A DNA stretch of 5,389 nt from Litorivivens sp041619575 (GTDB lineage: Bacteria; Pseudomonadota; Gammaproteobacteria; Pseudomonadales; Spongiibacteraceae), in assembly GCA_041619575.1 (NCBI GenBank), contig JBFKDP010000285.1, positions 1-5,389 on the forward strand, written 5' to 3'. Below are positions 1 through 4,106 of the stretch, piece by piece. The notes beneath the pieces were generated by a model. It worked only from the letters and a program-made list of their open reading frames with translations. It was not told the origin of the DNA and did not search any database. Within the stretch, counting starts at the first letter, position 1. Each line of letters opens with the position of its first letter. The position numbers and the translations under genes were made by a program.

Positions 1-2
1 CC

Positions 3-632
3 ATTGATGTGCCCAAAGCTGAAGGGGAAGCAAGCGAACTACAGCCCAGTGAACATATCTCAGCCCGAAACTATCTCGCTGTCTTGCGTGAATCCGATGT
101 CGCAACAGAAGGTGTTGAGATTGAAGGTCTTGTTAGCAAGGCTGCCTTCGAAAACAGCCTTAAGAACAGTTTCAAAATGTTGCAACATCAGCCGCTCAGT
201 GTTGTTTTTGTTTCGATTAATAACTTGCGGGGCCTCGAAGAAAGTCACGGCGACAAAGTGGCTAAGTTATTGCTTCGTGTCGTGGGACGGAAATTGCTGG
301 AAAATGTAAGAGTGGAAGATTTTGCAACGCGCTACGGTGATTGTTTTGCCCTGCTACTGATTGGAACGCCACCCAATGGCGCACGTGCGGCTATGCAGCG
401 AGTGATGGATGTTTTTGTCGATGCTCGCTACACCATTGCTAACGGAGAAAAGGTAGCGCTTTCGCTGAACGTTGGTATTGCTGGACAATTGAGTCAGCCG
501 CGCTACGAGAATCACGAAGCCATGATGGGGGCTGGAGCTCAGGCTCTGGCTTTGGCCAAGCGACATGGCGCATACGCAATTCACACCGAGGCGCCGGACA
601 GCCATCTGTCGGGCCTGTCATTGGTGCGCTGA
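3..632 (+). CDS. Degenerate GGDEF-domain protein (5' end missing)
   Basis: The frame is open to the left edge, so the gene probably begins upstream; the GTG at 9 is only the first possible start codon and has no room for a visible ribosome site. Numbering from that GTG (207 residues), residues 1-40 are acidic and unassigned, and about 41-193 follow the GGDEF (diguanylate cyclase) fold: LVSKAAF where GLxNRxxF is usual, VFVSINNLRGL (67-76) where the family has a DxDxFK strand, HGDKVAKLLL, then RYGDCFALLL (108-117) at the signature, LSLNVGIA (151-158) for the S-G-A strand, and AQALALAKRHG at the C-terminal helix. The signature is YGDCF instead of GGDEF/GGEEF, and the metal-binding Asp of the DxD strand is Ser/Asn. 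Cyclic-di-GMP synthesis is therefore unlikely; a role as a structural, GTP-binding or protein-interaction domain is inferred. Domain assignment is fairly sure; function and any N-terminal domain are unknown. Confidence 0.8.
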   Translation: MDVPKAEGEASELQPSEHISARNYLAVLRESDVATEGVEIEGLVSKAAFENSLKNSFKMLQHQPLSVVFVSINNLRGLEESHGDKVAKLLLRVVGRKLLENVRVEDFATRYGDCFALLLIGTPPNGARAAMQRVMDVFVDARYTIANGEKVALSLNVGIAGQLSQPRYENHEAMMGAGAQALALAKRHGAYAIHTEAPDSHLSGLSLVR

Positions 633-633
633 C

Positions 634-662
634 TTTCCAGCGCCGGCCATTTCTATTAGAAT
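634..662 (+). promoter_or_regulatory. Candidate sigma-70 promoter for the 73-residue protein
   Basis: TTTCCA (634-639) resembles a -35 box (4 of 6 consensus bases) and TAGAAT (657-662) a -10 box (5 of 6), with the ideal 17-bp spacer. Transcription would start near 669, about 60 bases before the ATG at 730. It begins right after the stop codon of the GGDEF gene, so the small gene may have its own transcript. This is a match by eye only; short AT-rich matches also arise by chance. Confidence 0.4.
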
Positions 663-695
663 TCCCCGCCCCTGCACGCTTGTAGGTGGGGGAAT
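661..695 (+). other. Imperfect inverted repeat upstream of the small gene
   Basis: ATTCCCC (661-667) is the reverse complement of GGGGAAT (689-695), and the pairing can continue weakly inward (CC 669-670 with GG 685-686) around a loop of about 14 bases. No T-tract follows on the plus strand, so it is not a standard intrinsic terminator. It overlaps the candidate -10 box, so only part would lie in a transcript starting near 669. It could be a DNA operator, a 3'-end stabilising hairpin of the GGDEF mRNA, or chance. Confidence 0.3.
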
Positions 696-716
696 GGCGA
701 ATTCAATGTTTACTAA

Positions 717-722
717 AAGGAA
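717..722 (+). promoter_or_regulatory. Ribosome binding site deciding the start at 730
   Basis: AAGGAA sits seven bases before the ATG at 730. The in-frame ATGs at 694 and 706 would add 12 or 8 residues but have no well-spaced Shine-Dalgarno, and the 706 ATG would place this purine tract inside the coding region. The start at 730 is therefore preferred. Confidence 0.65.
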
Positions 723-729
723 AGCTGCG

Positions 730-951
730 ATGGAAATTGTAAAGCGTACCAGCGAGTACACCATTGTGAAAAAGCGCAATGGTCGTTTCGGTGTTCAGGC
801 GAAAGGCCGCAAATGGGTTAACGCCGAAGAGAAAGTTAAAATTCTGACCGAAGCAGGTCTTATCAAAGCTCCCGAGCCGAAGCCGGCAGAGCCTGAGGCT
901 GTAGAAGCAGCGGAAGATGCTGCAGAAGGTGAAGAGCAGGCGGCTGAGTAA
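730..951 (+). CDS. Small conserved-type protein of unknown function (73 aa)
   Basis: The protein has two halves. Residues 1-47 are basic and look folded: it begins MEIVKRTSEYTIVKKRNGR, continues FGVQAKGRKWVNAEEK and ends in a helix-like VKILTEAGLIK. From about residue 48 to 73 the chain is Pro/Ala/Glu-rich and strongly acidic (EPKPAEPEAVEAAEDAAEG, ending in EEQAAE), probably disordered. There is no signal peptide, TM helix or Cys, so a cytoplasmic protein is expected. The first half resembles short hypothetical proteins that I recall from Pseudomonas-like genomes, with a similar YT-x-x-KR-x-GR-x-x-V start, a K-W-(I/V)-N step and an EGLIK-like end; I know no function for them. The tight Shine-Dalgarno, clean stop and strong terminator just downstream support a real gene. 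Nucleic-acid binding is possible from the basic half but unproven. Confidence 0.8.
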   Translation: MEIVKRTSEYTIVKKRNGRFGVQAKGRKWVNAEEKVKILTEAGLIKAPEPKPAEPEAVEAAEDAAEGEEQAAE

Positions 952-965
952 GCCTCCTGTCATAG

Positions 966-992
966 AAAGGGGCGGCTTAGGCCGCCTTTTTT
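966..992. terminator. Shared bidirectional intrinsic terminator
   Basis: GGCGGC (971-976), loop TTAG (977-980) and GCCGCC (981-986) form a perfect GC stem followed by six Ts (987-992) on the plus strand; the preceding AAAGG can pair further with the T-tract. Read leftward, the same stem is followed by CCTTTCT, a weaker U-rich tail. It lies in the 45-bp gap between the convergent stop codons ending at 951 and beginning at 997, so it probably terminates the small gene strongly and the leftward operon more weakly. Confidence 0.88.
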
Positions 993-996
993 GTGC

Positions 997-1935
997 TTAG
1001 CCTAGCTGCTCACAGGCGAGCGCGACCCGCGCCTCTGCACTTGCGGGGATATATTCCATCTGCTGTACCGTCCTCAGGTTGAGGAGTAATCCGCGTCCGG
1101 TCGCCAGCTGTACATTGAGCCCGGGGCGAGCATTGAGCTCCAGTACCAGGGGGCCTTTGCTGCGGTCTACAACAATATCTACCCCAATGTAACTAAGCCC
1201 AACAAGTTCGGAGCAGCGTGAAGCCAGCGTCAGAATGCTGTCCCAGTGCGGGATCTGCAGACCATCGATTGGCTGAAACGTATCCGGGTGTACCGTTGTC
1301 ATATCATTGGCACGCACACCTTTGCGGGTGATGCCGGACTTGATATCGATACCAACGCCGACTGCGCCTTGGTGAAGGTTAGCCTTTCCGTCTGAGTCGC
1401 GGGTTGGCAGTCGCAGCATCGACGCGACAGGAATCCCCCTGAAAACAATGACCCTGATGTCCGGTACGCCTTGATAGCTAATACCGTCAAAGAAGGGGTC
1501 ACTTTCGACTCGGTATTCGATAATGGCGGTATCGGGTACGCCACCGAGACTGTACATGCCGCTGAGGATATTGGAGGTGTGGCGCTGCACTTGCTGACCA
1601 TTGATCAACGCACCACTGGACTTGGAAAAGTGTTTGCCGATGCGACCCGAAATCACCAGCACGCCGTTGCCGCCGCTGCCGTTATTTGGCTTGATCACAA
1701 AGCTGCTGTGATCTCCAAGGGTATCCAACATGCTGTAAACGTCGTGCTCAATTTCAACGGTTGCGTAGAGCTCTGGAACGGCTATGCCGTTTTCAATGGC
1801 CAGGCGCTTGGTCCGCAGCTTGTCGTCGACCAGTGGAAATTGGTCGCGCGGGTTGTAGGGCATAATGAACTCGGCATTACGCTGGTTAATGCCCATAATG
1901 CCGCGTTCTCGCAGACGGCGCGCCCAGCTGATCAT
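997..1935 (-). CDS. RimK-like ATP-grasp ligase (alpha-L-glutamate ligase-like)
   Basis: The 312-residue protein is an ATP-grasp carboxylate-amine ligase of the group often annotated 'alpha-L-glutamate ligase-like' or sugar-transfer-associated ATP-grasp. Visible landmarks are MGINQRNAEFI (14-24) and PLVDDKLRTKRLA (34-46) in the N-terminal part, FVIKPNNGSGGNGVLVI (79-95) with Lys82 and the Gly-rich nucleotide loop, PDIRVIVF (158-165), ANLHQGAVGVGID (185-197), GVDIVVD (251-257), and LELNARPGLN (265-274) with the Mg-binding Glu266 and Asn268. All key ATP-grasp positions that I can place are present, so it should be active. The family activates a carboxylate as an acyl phosphate and joins it to an amine; the substrates are unknown here. 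There is no signal peptide, so it is cytoplasmic. It is the last gene of the leftward operon, and its ATG overlaps the preceding TGA (ATGA), which suggests translational coupling with the 7TM protein. Specific glutamylation of ribosomal protein S6, as by true RimK, should not be assumed. Confidence 0.9.
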   Translation of the reverse strand: MISWARRLRERGIMGINQRNAEFIMPYNPRDQFPLVDDKLRTKRLAIENGIAVPELYATVEIEHDVYSMLDTLGDHSSFVIKPNNGSGGNGVLVISGRIGKHFSKSSGALINGQQVQRHTSNILSGMYSLGGVPDTAIIEYRVESDPFFDGISYQGVPDIRVIVFRGIPVASMLRLPTRDSDGKANLHQGAVGVGIDIKSGITRKGVRANDMTTVHPDTFQPIDGLQIPHWDSILTLASRCSELVGLSYIGVDIVVDRSKGPLVLELNARPGLNVQLATGRGLLLNLRTVQQMEYIPASAEARVALACEQLG

Positions 1936-3476
1936 GACTTCTGCTCCGGCCGGTCAAACTTCAAGGCAGCCCGGAAACGCCATAGTTCGGTCAGTCGGTA
2001 ACCGGTGTAGCGACCAAACAACAGGGTGATTGCCAGCAGCGAAAACAGTAGCTCTGGGAAGACAAAAAACAGGTGGTTCAAGGTTTCGTTGGTCATCAGC
2101 AGATAACCCAGAATGGCCGTGAAGAGGCTACCTGCGCCTTCGGTAAGAGCGTCGCCGGCTCCCAGCTCTTCCCAGACAATCGACATACGCTCAATGGTCA
2201 TTGCGAGTATAACCATGGGGAAGAGTGCCACAGAGAGGGTACGGTTTGCGCCGAATTGATTGCTGACGATACTGATGATAATCATCATGATGACAACAAT
2301 GGTCAAGACCGATGCCAGGCGCGGCACGAGCAAAAGCATAAGTCGGTCTAAATAGAATCGGATTGCCAGACCGATGGCGACAATCAGGGAAAACAGCATA
2401 ATGCCAACCAGTAGCTGGGTTTCCCGGAAGGCGAGTGCGATTAGCACGGGCATAAATGTGCCAAAAGTCCGGATGCCTACCACGTTGCGCAGTATGACCA
2501 CGAGCAGGGCCCCGAGCGGCACCATCATCAGTATGCGGTAAACATTCTGGGTTTCCAGCGGCAGGTTGAACAGTGATGCTTCTACCAGATAAGAATCCAG
2601 CCTTTCGGCGCGCTTGCGGGCAATATCGATAATTTCGCGATAGTTGTGTGCTGCTGAAAAGGTGACTTCAGCGGCCCCCGCGCCATCGATCCAGACCAGT
2701 GGGCCGTCACCGATTCGCCATACCAGAAAGTTTTCAGGCAAGCCCTGTTCACCTGTCAGGGGGTTGAAGGACAGCCAGCTGCGGCCATTGTGAACCTGAA
2801 GCCAGGGTTTGAGTTGGGCGTTGTTCACAGATTGGTTCAGCTCCAATCCATAGACAATCCGGTTGGGTATGCGCGAGCCTTTTAACACCTCGCCAATTTC
2901 ATAGACCCAGGCTTCATCGTTGTTGGCGCGGCCGCGCAAGAGCTCAACGTTCTCATTGGGTTTGTCTTCATTCAGTTGTATCAGCAGTTCGCGAGTGTAG
3001 GTTGCGATATCTGCCGATTCTGAGCGGACATCCTCAAGAATGGCCTTGATAGCCGAATTAAAAGGTTCGGGGTAAACCGGGGCCTGTGGGAAGGGCGGAG
3101 GCGGCCCGAGTAACTCGTTACTGTTGTCGTCGCGGGCAATGGATATGCGGTAGTAGAGCGTTTGAGGGCCATTGGCCCGGCGCACGGCCCAGTTGGCCCA
3201 GCGGTTCTCACGCTTGATCTCCGTTGCCAGACCGTAGTTGCCGGAAATAAAGTCTTCATCGAGGGTGACGAAGCCGGGCATTTCATTAGGGATGCTGAAC
3301 TGCACCTTGGCGGGTTTACCCGCCCCCTTGAATGCAATGCGCGCCTGAACGGTCCATACCTCTTCGTCCTGCCCAGGGCTTAGCGGCAAGCCGAACACAC
3401 TGACTTTGTAGAGGCAGAGTCCCACGCCGCCGATAAATAATAGGGCGGCAAGTACTCTTAATTTCATGTCACGCAT
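1932..3476 (-). CDS. Inactive transglutaminase-like domain fused to seven TM helices
   Basis: The 514-residue protein has a basic start, one N-terminal TM segment (about 6-24), a large soluble region (about 25-310), then seven hydrophobic segments (about 313-330, 338-351, 354-373, 387-405, 412-428, 446-461, 468-487) and a basic tail. The positive-inside rule puts both ends in the cytoplasm and the soluble region in the periplasm. Residues about 155-265 follow a transglutaminase-like core (GSRIPNRIVYGLEL, 200-213; WLQVHNGRSWLSFNP, 225-239). The expected Cys region reads NNDEAWVYEI (185-194), the usual HAW step is WLQV, and the usual Asp before Pro is Asn238, so the catalytic triad is gone. This matches the known family 'inactive transglutaminase fused to 7 transmembrane helices'. 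A binding, sensing or transport role is inferred. The start at 3476 is chosen for its GGGGA site; Met4 at 3467 lacks one. A proline-rich stretch (GPPPPFPQAPVYP, 124-136) probably links subdomains. Confidence 0.92.
   Translation of the reverse strand: MRDMKLRVLAALLFIGGVGLCLYKVSVFGLPLSPGQDEEVWTVQARIAFKGAGKPAKVQFSIPNEMPGFVTLDEDFISGNYGLATEIKRENRWANWAVRRANGPQTLYYRISIARDDNSNELLGPPPPFPQAPVYPEPFNSAIKAILEDVRSESADIATYTRELLIQLNEDKPNENVELLRGRANNDEAWVYEIGEVLKGSRIPNRIVYGLELNQSVNNAQLKPWLQVHNGRSWLSFNPLTGEQGLPENFLVWRIGDGPLVWIDGAGAAEVTFSAAHNYREIIDIARKRAERLDSYLVEASLFNLPLETQNVYRILMMVPLGALLVVILRNVVGIRTFGTFMPVLIALAFRETQLLVGIMLFSLIVAIGLAIRFYLDRLMLLLVPRLASVLTIVVIMMIIISIVSNQFGANRTLSVALFPMVILAMTIERMSIVWEELGAGDALTEGAGSLFTAILGYLLMTNETLNHLFFVFPELLFSLLAITLLFGRYTGYRLTELWRFRAALKFDRPEQKS
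1944..1947 (-). promoter_or_regulatory. Ribosome binding site inside the upstream gene, before ATGA overlap
   Basis: On the minus strand GGAG lies eight bases before the ATG at 1935, within the last codons of the 7TM gene. With the ATGA stop/start overlap (1932-1935) it fixes the ATP-grasp start and points to coupled, roughly equal translation of the two proteins. Confidence 0.6.
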
Positions 3477-3482
3477 GGCTTT

Positions 3483-3487
3483 TCCCC
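3483..3487 (-). promoter_or_regulatory. Ribosome binding site of the 7TM protein
   Basis: On the minus strand GGGGA stands six bases before the ATG at 3476. The second in-frame ATG (3467) has no purine-rich site at a good distance, so this decides the start. Confidence 0.6.
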
Positions 3488-3502
3488 GGCGCTGTTATTC
3501 TG

Positions 3503-3526
3503 GTTGTGGGCTAGCGTTGTGGCTAG
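3503..3526. repeat. Short tandem direct repeat carrying the stop codon
   Basis: GTTGTGGGCTAG (3503-3514) is followed by GTTGTGGCTAG (3516-3526), a 13-bp period with one base gained or lost. Read leftward, the protease gene stops at TAG (3525-3523), and the second copy gives another in-frame TAG four codons later (3513-3511). It looks like a small local duplication at the gene end; no function is evident. Confidence 0.6.
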
Positions 3527-4080
3527 TCATCGTCGTCTTCACTGCTGTCGGCTTTGTCTGGCATATCGATACAGTGATCTTTGGTCAGATAGATCGACTC
3601 CGGGTCGATTACTGCAACTCCGGCCAGGAAACGGCGACCGAGCAAGACGCGGTAAATGAAACCGCTGCGATCCGTCAGTGTAAACTGCGTTGTGTGTATA
3701 CGCCCGTCAAAGCAGAGGTCCAATTCGACCACATGTCTGCGGTCAAAGCCGCCGCCCAGATCTTTGATTTTTACACCTCTGACTTCAGGGCGTTCGAATA
3801 CGGCTTTTTCTCCGTCCTTGTCTTCAAAGGTGAAGCGCACCCAGTCTTCGCCGTCGCGCTCAAAAGCTTCAATTTTGCTCGCATGCAACGATGAGGTCTT
3901 GGCGCCGCTGTCCAACTTCGCCTTGATGGGTTTATCGCCGTAGTCCAGTAGGGTGATTTTTTCCACCCAACCGGCAATCACTTTGCCGGGCTGTTTGCCC
4001 TTTTCGCCAGCATTGGCGGCGGCTGACATGCATAGCAGTGCGGCAATAAAGGCTGCTGTCAGGGCTGTCTTCGCTCGCAT
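3523..4080 (-). CDS. Exported retropepsin-like protease (RimB-like, 'ATP-dependent zinc protease' family)
   Basis: From the ATG at 4080 the protein has 185 residues. Residues 1-24 form a typical Sec signal peptide: MRAK, a hydrophobic core (ALTAAFIAALLCMSA), then ANA before Gly25, so a periplasmic protein of about 161 residues is expected. The mature domain has GWVEKITLLDYG (37-48), AKLDSGAKTSSLHA (54-67) with the aspartic-protease triad Asp57-Ser58-Gly59, and RVLLGRRFLAGV (144-155), like the LLGR strand of retropepsins. One DSG motif per chain implies a homodimer active site. The family is widely labelled 'ATP-dependent zinc protease', but the motifs seen are those of an aspartic protease; no HExxH zinc site or ATP loop is present. 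The C-terminus is acidic (SSEDDDD). An in-frame ATG at 4110 overlaps the upstream TGA, but it has no Shine-Dalgarno and would put ten polar residues before the signal peptide, so 4080 is preferred. Probable role, inferred: cleaving a peptide or protein tied to the operon's ligase. Confidence 0.88.
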   Translation of the reverse strand: MRAKTALTAAFIAALLCMSAAANAGEKGKQPGKVIAGWVEKITLLDYGDKPIKAKLDSGAKTSSLHASKIEAFERDGEDWVRFTFEDKDGEKAVFERPEVRGVKIKDLGGGFDRRHVVELDLCFDGRIHTTQFTLTDRSGFIYRVLLGRRFLAGVAVIDPESIYLTKDHCIDMPDKADSSEDDDD

Positions 4081-4086
4081 TGTGGG

Positions 4087-4092
4087 CTCCTT
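4087..4092 (-). promoter_or_regulatory. Strong ribosome binding site of the protease gene
   Basis: On the minus strand AAGGAG is spaced six bases before the ATG at 4080, an ideal Shine-Dalgarno. It lies in the 26-bp gap after the AstE-like gene and settles the start in favour of 4080 over 4110. Confidence 0.8.
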
Positions 4093-4106
4093 GTTTATGG
4101 CTTGGA

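Noticed and set aside
565..729. N-terminal extension of the 73-residue protein back to 565, 694 or 706
   Set aside because: The 565 start overlaps the GGDEF coding region and would translate the intergenic gap; 694 and 706 lack a well-spaced Shine-Dalgarno, while 730 has AAGGAA at the right distance.
1471..2001. Rightward open frame of 176 codons opposite the ATP-grasp gene
   Set aside because: It lies antisense to a well-supported gene with family motifs, shows no recognisable domain, and crosses the 7TM/ATP-grasp junction; it is a shadow of the real coding frame.
3466..3894. Rightward open frame of 142 codons with a hydrophobic N-terminus
   Set aside because: It looks like a signal-anchor start, but it is antisense to the retropepsin and has no good ribosome site; the opposite strand carries a signal peptide, the DSG motif and an ideal Shine-Dalgarno.
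4015..4035. Possible lipoprotein signal (ALLC) in the retropepsin leader
   Set aside because: The residue before Cys17 is Leu, not Gly/Ala/Ser, so it is not a lipobox; ANA before Gly25 is a better signal peptidase I site.
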